From contig NZ_JASZYR010000003.1 in NCBI RefSeq assembly GCF_030316855.1, positions 62,001 to 126,000 of the forward strand: a stretch of DNA of 64,000 nucleotides, written 5' to 3'. A model generated the notes under the pieces. The model was not told where the DNA came from. It saw nothing but the letters and a program-made list of their open reading frames with translations, and made no database searches. Positions 1-9,062 of the stretch are shown piece by piece. Source of the DNA: Variovorax sp. J22P240. GTDB lineage: Bacteria > Pseudomonadota > Gammaproteobacteria > Burkholderiales > Burkholderiaceae_C. The position numbers and the translations under genes were made by a program. Numbering within the stretch: position 1 is the first letter of the stretch; each line of letters starts with the position of its first letter.

Positions 1-1093
1 CGCGGCCATGTTCGCCGCACAGGGCTACATCGTGGTGGCGCCCAACTACGCGGGCTATGACAAGTCGACGCTTCCCTACCACCCCTACCTCAACGGCGAC
101 CAGCAGGGCAAGGACATGGTCGACGCGCTGGCCGCGGCGCGCAAGACCTTCTCGGTGATCAGCGCGTCCGATTCGGGTGCCTTGTTCATCACGGGCTATT
201 CGCAGGGCGGCTACGTGGCCATGGCGGCGCACCGCGAGATGCAGACGACCGGAAAAACGGTGACGGCCTCGGCGCCCCTGTCCGCGCCCTCAGCCATCGC
301 CCTGCTGACGGACTACAGCTTCAGCGGCTGGCCGGCGCTGGCCTCCACGATCTTCACCCCCTTGCTTTCGACCAGCTGGCAGAAGCAGTTCGGCAACGTC
401 TACACAGCCACCAGCGACATCTACGAAGCGCAATACGCGCCGGGCATCGACACCCTGCTACCCAGCCTGACGCCGATCAACACCCTGTTCCAGACTGGAA
501 AGTTGCCGCCCCTCGCGCTCTTTCCGGCCAACGCCGTGCCGGGACCGATCAGCCCTGCGTTCTCCATCTTCTACGGCCCCAACAACCTGGTCAGGCAAAG
601 CTACCTGACACAGGCCGCCAACGACATCCTGGCCAATCCCTGCGCCGGCAATGCCCTGCCGGCGACGGTGGCATCGCTGGGCACCACGGCGCCGCTCAAC
701 TGTCAGCCGTTGCTCGGCTTCCGCAAGGCAGCGGTGGCGAACGACCTGCGCAACTGGCTGCCGACCCGGCCCATGATGATGTGCGGCGGCGCCAACGACC
801 CGACCGTGAACTTCCTGAGTACCCGCGCGACCGTCGGCTACTTCCGCGCCCGCGGCGTGCCGGCTGCGGCGTTGACGGTGGTGGACCTCGAAGACGGCGC
901 CACGACCGATGCCTTCTCGTCCGCTCGAGCCGGTTTCGCCGCGGCCAGGGCCAGCGTCGTCGCGAATACGCCCGGCACGCCCGCGGACCAGGCGCAGGCC
1001 GTCGCGCTGGCGTACCACGGCACGCTGGTGATGCCGTTCTGCCTGGCGTCGGCCCGGGGCTTCTTCCAGGGCGTACTCGCTTCAGGACTCTGA
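1..1093 (+). CDS. Alpha/beta-hydrolase, secretory-lipase-like (5' end missing)
   Basis: The frame is open from the first bases of the window, so the start and any signal peptide lie upstream; the visible part is about 363 residues. It shows an alpha/beta-hydrolase core: the nucleophile elbow GYSQGG (about residue 65 of the visible protein, Ser nucleophile), a likely acid in CGGANDP (about 263) and a late His in YHGTLVMPFC near the C terminus. The pattern fits esterases or lipases of the secretory-lipase group, which hydrolyse carboxylic esters outside the cytoplasm. Two Cys pairs may form disulphides, in line with export (inference). It converges on the Sua5 gene 16 bases downstream. The substrate cannot be told from the sequence. 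Confidence 0.75.
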   Translation, partial: AAMFAAQGYIVVAPNYAGYDKSTLPYHPYLNGDQQGKDMVDALAAARKTFSVISASDSGALFITGYSQGGYVAMAAHREMQTTGKTVTASAPLSAPSAIALLTDYSFSGWPALASTIFTPLLSTSWQKQFGNVYTATSDIYEAQYAPGIDTLLPSLTPINTLFQTGKLPPLALFPANAVPGPISPAFSIFYGPNNLVRQSYLTQAANDILANPCAGNALPATVASLGTTAPLNCQPLLGFRKAAVANDLRNWLPTRPMMMCGGANDPTVNFLSTRATVGYFRARGVPAAALTVVDLEDGATTDAFSSARAGFAAARASVVANTPGTPADQAQAVALAYHGTLVMPFCLASARGFFQGVLASGL

Positions 1094-1109
1094 AGCGGAA
1101 CTGTGGGAT

Positions 1110-2111
1110 TCAGGCCGCGGCTGCGCGCTGCAGTCGGTCCCGGACGCCTTCCCATTCGGGCCCGGATGGGGGCGTCTCCACCCAGATCAGCTTGACGCCT
1201 TCGGCGTCGAAGGCGCGCAGCACCGCGAAGAGCTGTTGCGCGGTGGCTGCCGCATCGTCCGGCATGCGCCGCTGCAGCACGCGCTGCGACCGGCTCTTGA
1301 GCGCGGTACGCGACCACACGGCGATGTGCGCTGCATTCGCGCCGAGCACGTCGAGCCCTGTCTGCAGCGCCTTGGCATCCATGAGGCGCACCTTGGCGCT
1401 GGGCGCGTAGTGCGCTTCGAGCGTTCCGGAGGCGCGCGGATCGGGCGTGGCGAGGTCTTCCTTGTCGCGCAGCGCTTCGCCGCACGCCGACTCGATCTGC
1501 CCGCGCGTGATGGCGCCGGGGCGCAGCAGCACGGGTGCGCCCCGGCTGCAATCCACGATGGTCGACTCGATGCCGACCTCGCACGGACCGCCGTCGATCA
1601 CCAGGAGTTCGTCGCCGAATTCCTCCTGCACGTGCAGCGCCGTTGTCGGGCTCACGCGCCCGAAGCGGTTGGCGCTCGGCCCTGCGACGCCGTACACGCC
1701 CTGCCGGGCGCAAGCCGCGAGCAGCGCCTGCGCCACGGGATGCGAAGGGCAGCGCAGGCCGATGGTGTCCTGCCCGCCCGCGGCGGCCGCGCCGACGCCG
1801 GGCTGGCGCGCCACGATCAAGGTGAGGGGTCCGGGCCAGAAGGCGCGCACCAGCTTTTGCGCGAACTCGGGAAGTGGCTGGGCGAATCGGGCCAAGGCCT
1901 CGGTGCCGGTCGCGCCGGCCGGCACATGCACGATCAGCGGATGGTCGCTCGGCCGGCCCTTGGCCGCAAAGATCCTCGCGACGGCGGCGTCGCTGCCCGC
2001 ATCCGCGCCCAGGCCGTAGACGGTTTCGGTCGGAAAGGCGACCAGCCCACCATCGCCCAGGATCCGGGCGGCCTCGTCGATGGCTTCGGGCGTACGACCG
2101 TCGCGGATCAT
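1110..2111 (-). CDS. tsaC: L-threonylcarbamoyladenylate synthase, Sua5 type
   Basis: 333 aa. It makes threonylcarbamoyl-AMP from threonine, bicarbonate and ATP, the first step of the t6A37 modification of ANN-decoding tRNAs, in the cytoplasm. The N-terminal YrdC domain is clear: GGLVAFPTETVYGLG near residue 20 and the K-x-R-x(4)-PL signature in AAKGRPSDHPL near residue 50. The long C-terminal extension of about 120 residues is the Sua5 domain, which separates this form from the short TsaC. I chose the ATG giving MIRDGRTPEA because longer frames run into purK. It lies 5 bases after the purK stop and is probably co-transcribed with purE and purK. Confidence 0.92.
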   Translation of the reverse strand: MIRDGRTPEAIDEAARILGDGGLVAFPTETVYGLGADAGSDAAVARIFAAKGRPSDHPLIVHVPAGATGTEALARFAQPLPEFAQKLVRAFWPGPLTLIVARQPGVGAAAAGGQDTIGLRCPSHPVAQALLAACARQGVYGVAGPSANRFGRVSPTTALHVQEEFGDELLVIDGGPCEVGIESTIVDCSRGAPVLLRPGAITRGQIESACGEALRDKEDLATPDPRASGTLEAHYAPSAKVRLMDAKALQTGLDVLGANAAHIAVWSRTALKSRSQRVLQRRMPDDAAATAQQLFAVLRAFDAEGVKLIWVETPPSGPEWEGVRDRLQRAAAA

Positions 2112-2116
2112 TCCGC

Positions 2117-3283
2117 TCACTCCGACAAGGGGATGGGCAGGCCCAACAACGCCGCGGCAAAGTCCGCCGTGCTGCGAACCGCTTCGATACCGTCCCCGGT
2201 GATATTCAGGTGCCCCATCTTGCGGCCGCGACGCGCCTCGGTCTTGCCGTACAAGTGCAAGTGCGTGCCGGGCAGGGCGAGCACGTCGGCCCAGCGCGGC
2301 TCTTCCTGCACGTCGCTGTCGATGAACCACAGGTCGCCGAGCAGGTTGAGCATGATCGCGACGCTGTGCTGGCGCGGCGGATTCAGCGGCAGGCCCGCGA
2401 GCGTGCGCACCTGCAACTCGAACTGCGAGACGTCCGAGGCGTCCATCGACCAGTGGCCGCTGTTGTGCGGACGCGGCGCCATCTCGTTGACGACCAGCGA
2501 GCCATCGGACAACACGAAGAATTCGACGCACAGCACGCCGACGTAGCGGAGGCCTTCTGCGATTGAACGGGCCGCCGCCACGGCACGGCGCGCGGTCGAT
2601 TCGGGCATGTTCTGCGGATGGACTTCGGTCACGGCGAGGATGCCGTCACGATGCAGATTGCGCTGCACCGGGAAATGCACCATGTGCCCGTCCACGCCCC
2701 GCGCGACGATCACCGAGCACTCGAAATCGAGCGGGAGCAGTTTCTCGAGCACGCACGGGACGCCACCGGCATCGGCCCAGGCCGCGGCCAGCTCGGCCTG
2801 CGTCGCCACGCGGCGCTGGCCCTTGCCGTCATAGCCAAGCCGGGCGGTCTTGAGGATCCCGGGTAGCAGGTTCGGCTGAACGGCCGCCAGGTGGTCGGCA
2901 GTCTCGATGACGGCGTAGGGAGCGCAATCGACGCCGCAGCGAATGAAATGGCCCTTCTCGCGGATGCGGTCCTGCGCGATCGCCACCGCATCGGCGCCGG
3001 GGGCCACCGGCCGCGCGATGGCGAGATGTTCGAGCGAAGGGGCCGGAACGTTCTCGAACTCGGTCGTGATGGCGTCGGCCAGCCCCGCGAGCCGCGCCAG
3101 GCCGTCCACGTCGGTGTAGTCGGTGTGGATGTGGTAATGGCTCACTCGCCCCGCAGGGCTGTCGGCATCGGGGTCGAGCACTGCGGTGAAATAACCCATG
3201 CGCTGGGCCGAGTGCACGAACATGCGGCCCAGCTGGCCGCCGCCGATCACGCCCAGCGTGGCGCCCGGCGGAATGGTGCTCAC
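2117..3283 (-). CDS. purK: 5-(carboxyamino)imidazole ribonucleotide synthase
   Basis: 388 aa with a GTG start. PurK uses ATP and bicarbonate to turn AIR into N5-CAIR in de novo purine synthesis. The N-terminal Rossmann-like part has GVIGGGQLGRM (about residues 10-20), followed by an ATP-grasp region with ILKTARLGYDGKGQ, the acidic Mg site EFFVL and NEMAPRPHNSGHW, all characteristic of PurK. The GTG start overlaps the purE stop by four bases (GTGA), so translation is probably coupled. Sua5 follows five bases after the stop. Length matches the family. Confidence 0.96.
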   Translation of the reverse strand: MSTIPPGATLGVIGGGQLGRMFVHSAQRMGYFTAVLDPDADSPAGRVSHYHIHTDYTDVDGLARLAGLADAITTEFENVPAPSLEHLAIARPVAPGADAVAIAQDRIREKGHFIRCGVDCAPYAVIETADHLAAVQPNLLPGILKTARLGYDGKGQRRVATQAELAAAWADAGGVPCVLEKLLPLDFECSVIVARGVDGHMVHFPVQRNLHRDGILAVTEVHPQNMPESTARRAVAAARSIAEGLRYVGVLCVEFFVLSDGSLVVNEMAPRPHNSGHWSMDASDVSQFELQVRTLAGLPLNPPRQHSVAIMLNLLGDLWFIDSDVQEEPRWADVLALPGTHLHLYGKTEARRGRKMGHLNITGDGIEAVRSTADFAAALLGLPIPLSE

Positions 3284-3822
3284 AGTGCGCCCCCACCCTG
3301 CGGCGAAAACGGTGATACCTCCGCGGACTCGACCGGCGGTAGTGTCATGGACTGGGCGGCCTGGGTCTGCTTTTCGCGGAAGGCGTCGAGCTGCGCGCGC
3401 AGCGTCGGGTTGCCCACCGCCAGCATCGCGACCGCGAACAGGGCCGCATTGGCCGCGCCCGCGTTGCCGATGGCGAAGGTGGCGACCGGCACGCCCTTGG
3501 GCATCTGCACGATGCTGTAGAGCGAATCCACCCCCTGGAGATGCCGGCTCGCGACCGGCACGCCGAGCACCGGCACCGTGGTCTTGGCCGCCAGCATGCC
3601 GGGCAGATGGGCGGCCCCGCCGGCGCCTGCAATGATCGCCGCCAGCCCGCGCGGCGCGGCGCTTTCGGCGTAGGCGAACAATTCGTCGGGCATCCGATGA
3701 GCTGATACGACCCGGGCTTCGTGGGCGATGCCGAATTGCTGGAGAATCTCGACGGCGTTGCGCATCGTCTCCCAATCGGAGTTCGAGCCCATCACCACAC
3801 CGACCTGAATTGCTTGCTTCAT
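3280..3822 (-). CDS. purE: N5-carboxyaminoimidazole ribonucleotide mutase
   Basis: 180 aa. PurE moves the carboxylate of N5-CAIR to C4 to give CAIR, directly after PurK. Class I signatures are present: GVVMGSNSDWETM at the N terminus (substrate phosphate loop), the catalytic His in SAHRMPDEL, AGAGGAAHLPGM, and GVPVASRHLQG. The C-terminal tail of about 20 residues is Pro/Ser rich and unremarkable. It is the first gene of a purE-purK-Sua5 unit and is divergent from the thioredoxin-TPR gene 36 bases away, so both promoters sit in a very short region. Confidence 0.96.
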   Translation of the reverse strand: MKQAIQVGVVMGSNSDWETMRNAVEILQQFGIAHEARVVSAHRMPDELFAYAESAAPRGLAAIIAGAGGAAHLPGMLAAKTTVPVLGVPVASRHLQGVDSLYSIVQMPKGVPVATFAIGNAGAANAALFAVAMLAVGNPTLRAQLDAFREKQTQAAQSMTLPPVESAEVSPFSPQGGGAL

Positions 3823-3858
3823 GGTTCGAATTTTACGTTTCACCCCCCACATCCAGCG

Positions 3859-4779
3859 ATGATCGACATCACCCTCGAAAATTTCCAGACCGAGCTCATC
3901 GACGGCTCGATGACCACACCGGTGCTGCTCGACATCTGGGCCGAGTGGTGCGGCCCGTGTAAGCAGCTCGGCCCGGTGCTCGAAAAGCTCGAAGTCGAAT
4001 ACGCCGGCCGCTTCACGCTCGCCAAGCTCGACGCCGACAAGGTGCCCCAGATTTCGCAGCAGCTGAGCCAGATGTTCGGCGTGCGCAGCATCCCGTTTTG
4101 CGTGATGTTCAAGGAAGGGCAGCCGGTCGACGGCTTCGTCGGCGCGATTCCCGCCGACCAGATCCGCACCTTCCTCGACAAGCACGTGCCAGGCGCCGAC
4201 GAGACCGAGGCACTGGAACAGGAAGAGTCCGCGCAGGCAGCGCTGGCCGAGGGCGACACCGTGGGCGCGCTCGAAAAGCTCCAGCATGCGGTCGCCACCG
4301 ACCCGGCCAACGACGATGCGCGCTTCGACTACATCAAACTGCTGCTGCAGGAAGGCCGCATCGACGATGCCAAGGTGGCCTTCGCTCCGGTGATCGCCAA
4401 GACCACGATCGTGCGCCGCTTCGACTCACTGCAGCGCTGGATGGACGCGATCGATTTCGCGATGCCGGCGACGGGCGCCGCACCCGCGCTGGCCGATCTG
4501 GAGTCACGGATCGCGGCCAACAAGCGCGACTTCGATGCCCGCTTCGACCGCGCCCGCCTGCTCATGAGCGCCCAGCACTGGACGGACGCAATGGACGAAC
4601 TGCTCGACATCCTGATGCGCGACAAGAGCTGGAACGAGGACCTTGCGCGCAAGACCTACATCGCCATCCTCGACATCATCGAGCCGCCGAAGGTCAAGGT
4701 GGCCGATGGCCAGATCCCGCCCGACGATCCGACGGTGGCCAGCTACAGGCGCCGTTTGAGCAGCGTGGTCCTGAGCTAG
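3859..4779 (+). CDS. ybbN: Thioredoxin-TPR co-chaperone (CnoX/YbbN family)
   Basis: 306 aa. An N-terminal thioredoxin domain (about residues 1-110) carries the redox pair WCGPC at 30-34 and the cis-Pro in VRSIPFC. A long TPR-like helical part follows, with repeats such as ALEKLQHAVATDPAND and DARFDYIKLLLQEG. This is the architecture of YbbN/CnoX, a holdase that also protects cysteines and hands clients to GroEL and DnaK. E. coli CnoX lacks the CxxC pair, so this protein may be an active reductase, as in other bacteria. The ATG giving MIDITLENF matches the usual thioredoxin start. It is the first of two plus-strand genes inserted between purE and purC. Confidence 0.88.
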   Translation: MIDITLENFQTELIDGSMTTPVLLDIWAEWCGPCKQLGPVLEKLEVEYAGRFTLAKLDADKVPQISQQLSQMFGVRSIPFCVMFKEGQPVDGFVGAIPADQIRTFLDKHVPGADETEALEQEESAQAALAEGDTVGALEKLQHAVATDPANDDARFDYIKLLLQEGRIDDAKVAFAPVIAKTTIVRRFDSLQRWMDAIDFAMPATGAAPALADLESRIAANKRDFDARFDRARLLMSAQHWTDAMDELLDILMRDKSWNEDLARKTYIAILDIIEPPKVKVADGQIPPDDPTVASYRRRLSSVVLS

Positions 4780-4835
4780 GGCGACCTCGAATACGATGCC
4801 GGGGTGAACAATCTGTTGCAGAAGGAAGACAGACC

Positions 4836-5285
4836 ATGCGTTTTCGCCCCGCTGCCTTTTTCGCCGTAGTCCTGCTTGCCGCCGGAGTGGTGGCCGGATG
4901 CGGTAGCGGCATCAGCCTCGACGAAGCAATCGAAGGCCCGGTCTGGCGCCTCGAACAGCTTGGCGGGGAAACGGTCACGCCCAGCGGCGATCCCCAGCGC
5001 GATGCGCAGCTCCAGTTCGACCGGCGCAACAACCGCCTGAGCGGCTCGGGCGGTTGCAATCGCGTGACGGGGACTTTCGAGCGCAGCGGCAGCGCGCTCA
5101 AGATGAGCCAGTTGGCCTCGACGCGCATGGCGTGCGTCGATCCGGCACGCAGCGCCAGCGAAACGCAGTTCTTCGCAGCCTTGCAGGCCACGGCGAGCTA
5201 TCGGATGCAGGGGCCTTCGCGTCTGTCGCTGCTCGATGCGAGCGGGCGGACGGTGGCGACGCTGAGCAGCGCCTCGACACGCTGA
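4836..5285 (+). CDS. META-domain lipoprotein (HslJ-like)
   Basis: 149 aa. It starts with a lipoprotein signal: MRFRPAA, a hydrophobic stretch, then a lipobox ending at Cys22 (VVAGC). The rest is a META domain, seen in VWRLEQLGG, the NRLSGSGGCNRVTGTF block and STRMAC, as in HslJ and similar heat-inducible or antibiotic-response lipoproteins. A Glu or Asp follows the lipidated Cys only at distance (GSGIS), so by the usual rule it would go to the outer membrane (inference). The molecular role of META proteins is not settled. The start follows a GGAAGA-type ribosome site. Confidence 0.8.
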   Translation: MRFRPAAFFAVVLLAAGVVAGCGSGISLDEAIEGPVWRLEQLGGETVTPSGDPQRDAQLQFDRRNNRLSGSGGCNRVTGTFERSGSALKMSQLASTRMACVDPARSASETQFFAALQATASYRMQGPSRLSLLDASGRTVATLSSASTR

Positions 5286-5295
5286 AGGCGCCGCC

Positions 5296-5949
5296 CTACC
5301 AGCGGCTCGGCAGCGGCCCCTTGACCTTCATCCGCCCCTGGCTCACTTCGATGTAGCCACCGACGGCCAAGTCTTTCAACAATCGACTGACCATCTCGCG
5401 CGAACACCCGATCTCGCTCGCGATGGCCTGATGCGTCAAGCGCTCCTCGATGCAGCGCGTTCCGTCGGGCTGCAGCTTGGCGCGCTCCTCGAGCAGCAGC
5501 TTCAGGCGGCCATAGACGTCCAACAAAGCCATGCTGCGTGCGCTTTCCGTCGCCAGACGCGCGCGGCGGATCAGCCGCACGATCAGCGCCAGCGTGAACT
5601 CCCGATCCGCCCCGATGTGCTGCAGCACGGTTTCGCGCGTGACCACGGCGCAAACCGTCGGTTCGACCGCCTGCACGCTCGCGGATCGCGGGCCGCCGTC
5701 CAGCGACATCTCCCCGACGTACTCGCCGGGTCCGTGCAAGGCCAGCGTGACTTCGCGGCCTCGCGCATCGGCAAGAAAAGCCCGCAGCCGGCCGGACAGC
5801 ACGATGTAGACGGAGCCGCCGGTGTCGCCCTCCTCGATCAGCATGGCGTGCGTCCGGTAGCGCCGCTGAACGCCGTGCTCCGCCAGCTTCTGCAACGGTG
5901 GCGGCAGCACGACTTCCGGGAGGTCGCCAATGGATGCGTGAGGAGCCAT
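5296..5949 (-). CDS. Crp/Fnr-family transcription regulator
   Basis: 217 aa. The N-terminal cyclic-nucleotide-binding-like beta barrel (about residues 20-135) includes GDTGGSVYIVLSGRLRAF and GPGEYVGEMSLDGGPRSA, close to the phosphate-binding cassette. A C-terminal Crp helix-turn-helix (about 150-210) contains LTHQAIASEIGCSREMVSR. There is no N-terminal Cys cluster, so it is not an oxygen-sensing FNR; cAMP or another small ligand, or none, is possible. It is convergent with the META lipoprotein. The target genes are unknown. Confidence 0.88.
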   Translation of the reverse strand: MAPHASIGDLPEVVLPPPLQKLAEHGVQRRYRTHAMLIEEGDTGGSVYIVLSGRLRAFLADARGREVTLALHGPGEYVGEMSLDGGPRSASVQAVEPTVCAVVTRETVLQHIGADREFTLALIVRLIRRARLATESARSMALLDVYGRLKLLLEERAKLQPDGTRCIEERLTHQAIASEIGCSREMVSRLLKDLAVGGYIEVSQGRMKVKGPLPSRW

Positions 5950-5998
5950 CCACTGAATATAAGCGCGCGCCCAGACCGCACGCGCTTGGGGTAAGTCG

Positions 5999-6664
5999 CT
6001 ACTCGACCATCCGCAAGGCGGACACGATCTGCGGCATGCGCGACACGCGGTGGACGACCTCGCGGATGCTGCTACTGCCCGTCTTCTGGCGCACGTTCTT
6101 GATGTGAGTACGCACTGTGGACATTCGAATGCCTTCCAGGCAGGCGATCTCTTCGGCCCCGTGGCCGGCGCACAGCCGGGCCAGCACGTTCTGCTCGGCC
6201 CGTGTCAGGTGCCGGGCGCGCGCGAACATCTGCATCGTGAGCATCTCGCAGCCAGGGCGGCGGCTGCACATGACGAGCACGGTGTCGATGGTCGAGGCGC
6301 CATGCACGGCAGCGAGCGGGATGAAGGCCAGCGACAGCGTGTCGCCGTCATGCTCGAGTTCGACGATGCCGCGGCAGTCGCGCTCCGCGTCCTTGAGCGC
6401 CTGGCGAACCTGTGACTGGGCTGCGGGGTTGCTGGCGCAGAGCATGCCGTCCCCGTTGCGCAGCATGTGGCCTGTCGCCAACTCGCGGCGGGCTGGGTAG
6501 TTGGCGTGCAGGATGCGGCCGGTCAGGTCGATCAGCAGCAGTCCATGGTCGATTTCGTCGAGGACTCGGGCCAGCATGCCGGCCTGCAACGCGTCGGGTG
6601 GGCTCGCCGTGACGGGACTCCAATCCGAAACGTAACGGATCTGAAGGTCGGCTGTCGTTTCCAT
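5999..6664 (-). CDS. LuxR-family regulator with PAS-like sensor
   Basis: 221 aa. The C-terminal LuxR/GerE helix-turn-helix (about residues 150-215) is clear: LTRAEQNVLARLCAG, then GIRMSTVRTHIKNVRQKTG. The N-terminal half has the feel of a PAS domain: a segment on an Asp-rich strand (HGLLLIDLTGRILHANYPAR) and later LSLAFIPL. There is no phosphoacceptor receiver domain. The signal is unknown. It lies 50 bases upstream of the Crp/Fnr gene on the same strand, so the two regulators could be co-transcribed. Confidence 0.85.
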   Translation of the reverse strand: METTADLQIRYVSDWSPVTASPPDALQAGMLARVLDEIDHGLLLIDLTGRILHANYPARRELATGHMLRNGDGMLCASNPAAQSQVRQALKDAERDCRGIVELEHDGDTLSLAFIPLAAVHGASTIDTVLVMCSRRPGCEMLTMQMFARARHLTRAEQNVLARLCAGHGAEEIACLEGIRMSTVRTHIKNVRQKTGSSSIREVVHRVSRMPQIVSALRMVE

Positions 6665-6781
6665 GGCGCTCTCCTCATTTGTAGGGATGCGCTCAGTTTG
6701 AAAGACGGCCGCCTTTGCGTGCGGTGACTATTGCCGGCGACTTTGTGATTTATTCACATCACCCCCCCGAGTGGGCTTGAC

Positions 6782-7687
6782 TCAACCCGTCAGCCGTTGC
6801 AGCGCTTCGCGGTACTTGGCAGCCGTCTTCTCGATCACTTCAGCCGGCAGGCGCGGCGCGGGCGGGGTCTTGTCCCAGGGCTTGCCGTTGATCTTCGTGG
6901 CTTCGAGCCAGTCGCGCACGAACTGCTTGTCGTAACTCGGCGGGTTGGTGCCGGCGGCGAGGGCGGCCTCGTAGCCCTCGACGGGCCAGTAGCGCGAGCT
7001 GTCGGGGGTGAGCACCTCGTCCATCAGCACCAGCGTGCCGGCTTCGTCCAGGCCGAACTCGAACTTGGTGTCGGCGATGATCATCCCCTTGCCGAGCGCG
7101 ATCTCGGCGGCCGCCTCGTAGATCGCAATGCTGGTCTCGCGGATCTGCTGCGCAAGCTTGGGGCCGACGATTTCCACCACCTTGTCATAGCTGATGTTCT
7201 CGTCGTGCGCGCCCGCCTCCGCCTTGGCGGCGGGGGTGAAGATCGGCAGCGGCAGCTTGCTCGCGTTGGTGAGGCCCTCCGGCAGGGGCACGCCGCAGAC
7301 GGCGCGGTTTTCCTGGTATTCCTTCCAGCCGCTGCCTGCGAGATAGCCGCGCACGACTGCTTCCACGGGAATGGGCTTGAGTCGCTTGACAAGCATCGAG
7401 CGGTCCCTGACCTGCGGCACCTCCTCCGGCTTCACCACGCTTTCCGGCGCATCGCCGGTCAGGTGATTGGGGCACAGGTGGCCAAGCCGGTCGAACCACC
7501 ACAGCGCCATCTGCGTGAGGATCACGCCCTTGCCCGGAATGGGCTCACCCATGATCACGTCGAAAGCGGAAAGGCGGTCGCTCGCGACCATCAGGATGCG
7601 GTCGTCGCCGACGGCATAGTTGTCGCGCACCTTGCCGCGCGCGAGCAGCGGAAGGCTCTGGATGGAGGAGGTGTGGACGGTGGTCAT
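6782..7687 (-). CDS. purC: Phosphoribosylaminoimidazole-succinocarboxamide synthase
   Basis: 301 aa, the longer (eukaryote-like) SAICAR synthase form. It joins CAIR and aspartate with ATP in purine synthesis. Seen are [26 protein letters not shown] (quoted in parts: GKVRDNY and [10 protein letters not shown]), [14 protein letters not shown] and [12 protein letters not shown] with the metal-binding acidic residues, and [10 protein letters not shown]. It follows fba on the same strand, after the fba terminator, so it likely has its own promoter. In many betaproteobacteria purE follows directly; here purE is about 3 kb away. Confidence 0.97.
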   Translation of the reverse strand: MTTVHTSSIQSLPLLARGKVRDNYAVGDDRILMVASDRLSAFDVIMGEPIPGKGVILTQMALWWFDRLGHLCPNHLTGDAPESVVKPEEVPQVRDRSMLVKRLKPIPVEAVVRGYLAGSGWKEYQENRAVCGVPLPEGLTNASKLPLPIFTPAAKAEAGAHDENISYDKVVEIVGPKLAQQIRETSIAIYEAAAEIALGKGMIIADTKFEFGLDEAGTLVLMDEVLTPDSSRYWPVEGYEAALAAGTNPPSYDKQFVRDWLEATKINGKPWDKTPPAPRLPAEVIEKTAAKYREALQRLTG

Positions 7688-7746
7688 TGGGATGGCTGTG
7701 GAGCGGTGCGGTGGACGTCGGAGATTGTGCGCGCGGCGCCACTCAG

Positions 7747-7770
7747 AAAAAAGCCACCGCGAAGGTGGCT
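7747..7770 (-). terminator. Rho-independent terminator after fba
   Basis: On the minus strand a perfect six-base-pair stem, GCCACC and GGTGGC, with a five-base loop is followed by a run of six T. It lies about 28 bases after the fba stop, so it should end the fba transcript before purC. Confidence 0.85.
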
Positions 7771-7798
7771 TCTGCGTCGGATCGTCGGATCTAAGGGG

Positions 7799-8863
7799 TC
7801 AGACGACTTCTTGGATCAGTTCGCCCTTGGCGTACTTGGCGGCGACCACTTGCAGGTTGTCGCCCTTGATCTTCGGGCCCTGGCCTTCGCAGCCGAACTC
7901 GATGTAACGCTGCTTGCAGATCAGCCTGGCGGCTTCGCGCGCCGGCTTGAGCCATTCGCGGGCGTCGAACTTCTCGGGGTTCTCGGCCAGGAACTTGCGC
8001 ACCGCGCCGGTCATTGCCAGGCGAATGTCGGTGTCGATGTTGATCTTGCGCACGCCGTGCTTGATGGCTTCCTGGATTTCCTCGACCGGCACGCCGTAGG
8101 TTTCCTTCATGTTGCCGCCGTACTGGCGAATGATCGCCAGCAGTTCCTGCGGCACGCTCGACGAGCCGTGCATCACCAGGTGGGTGTTGGGAATGCGGCG
8201 GTGGATTTCCTTGATGCGGTCGATCGCCAGGATGTCGCCGGTGGGCTTGCGGGTGAACTTGTAGGCGCCATGGCTGGTGCCGATGGCGATGGCCAGCGCG
8301 TCGATCTGGGTGCGCTTGACGAAGTCGGCGGCCTGCTCGGGGTCGGTCAGGAGTTGCTCGCGCGTCATCGTGGCATCGGTGCCGTGACCGTCTTCCTTGT
8401 CGCCCTTCATGGTCTCCAGCGAACCGAGGCAGCCCAACTCGCCTTCGACAGTCACACCGTACTTGTGCGCCATGTCGGCGACCTTCTTGGTCACGTCGAC
8501 GTTGTAGTCGTAGCTGGCGATGGTCTTGCCGTCGGCCTCGAGCGAGCCGTCCATCATCACGGAGCTGAAGCCGAGGTCGATGGCGCCCTTGCACACGTCC
8601 GGACTCTGGCCGTGGTCCTGGTGCATCACCAGCGGGATCGTCGGATAAGCCTCGATCGCCGCCTGGATCAGGTGCTTGATAAAGGCTTCGCCCGCGTACT
8701 TGCGGGCCCCGGCGCTGGCTTGCAGGATGACCGGCGCGCCGACTTCCTTGGCGGCCTCCATCACGGCTTGCACCTGTTCGAGGTTGTTGACGTTGAACGC
8801 CGGAATGCCGTAGCCATTGGCGGCGGCGTGGTCGAGCAGTTCGCGCATCGAGACGAGAGCCAT
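7799..8863 (-). CDS. fba: Class II fructose-bisphosphate aldolase (Calvin-type subgroup)
   Basis: 354 aa. A Zn-dependent aldolase that interconverts fructose-1,6-bisphosphate with DHAP and glyceraldehyde-3-phosphate in glycolysis and gluconeogenesis. Zn ligands sit in MHQDHGQSP (about residue 80), in TSHGAYKF and in LVMHGSSS; the DHAP-binding [10 protein letters not shown] block is also present. The length and the [11 protein letters not shown] region fit the class IIA subgroup found in Calvin-cycle operons, but here the gene keeps company with pyk, pgk and purC and no other Calvin gene is in the window. A strong terminator follows. Confidence 0.96.
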   Translation of the reverse strand: MALVSMRELLDHAAANGYGIPAFNVNNLEQVQAVMEAAKEVGAPVILQASAGARKYAGEAFIKHLIQAAIEAYPTIPLVMHQDHGQSPDVCKGAIDLGFSSVMMDGSLEADGKTIASYDYNVDVTKKVADMAHKYGVTVEGELGCLGSLETMKGDKEDGHGTDATMTREQLLTDPEQAADFVKRTQIDALAIAIGTSHGAYKFTRKPTGDILAIDRIKEIHRRIPNTHLVMHGSSSVPQELLAIIRQYGGNMKETYGVPVEEIQEAIKHGVRKINIDTDIRLAMTGAVRKFLAENPEKFDAREWLKPAREAARLICKQRYIEFGCEGQGPKIKGDNLQVVAAKYAKGELIQEVV

Positions 8864-8970
8864 GGAAATACCTCGCGGAAATCTGGGGATGAATCGGGAA
8901 AAACTCCAACGATTCTACTAACCACCCCCGCGGACATCACCCCATGGCCTCAGAGACCGCTCCCGATTCG

Positions 8971-9062
8971 GGAAACACTGCGGAACCGGCTCGGCCGGAC
9001 CGCCGGTGTTGCCCCCGGTAGGGGGCAGGCGGCCAAACGAAGTGGGCGAGCCTGGGGGCGAG
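8971..9062 (-). repeat. GC-rich 3' intergenic element, copy A
   Basis: About 92 bases directly abutting the pyk stop. Read in the gene's direction it begins CTCGCCCCCAGGCTCGCCC, then has a hairpin GCCCCCTACCGGGGGC and a second inverted repeat built on CCGGC/GCCGG. The same element follows five other minus-strand genes in this window. It may act as a terminator or mRNA 3'-end structure. Confidence 0.75.
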
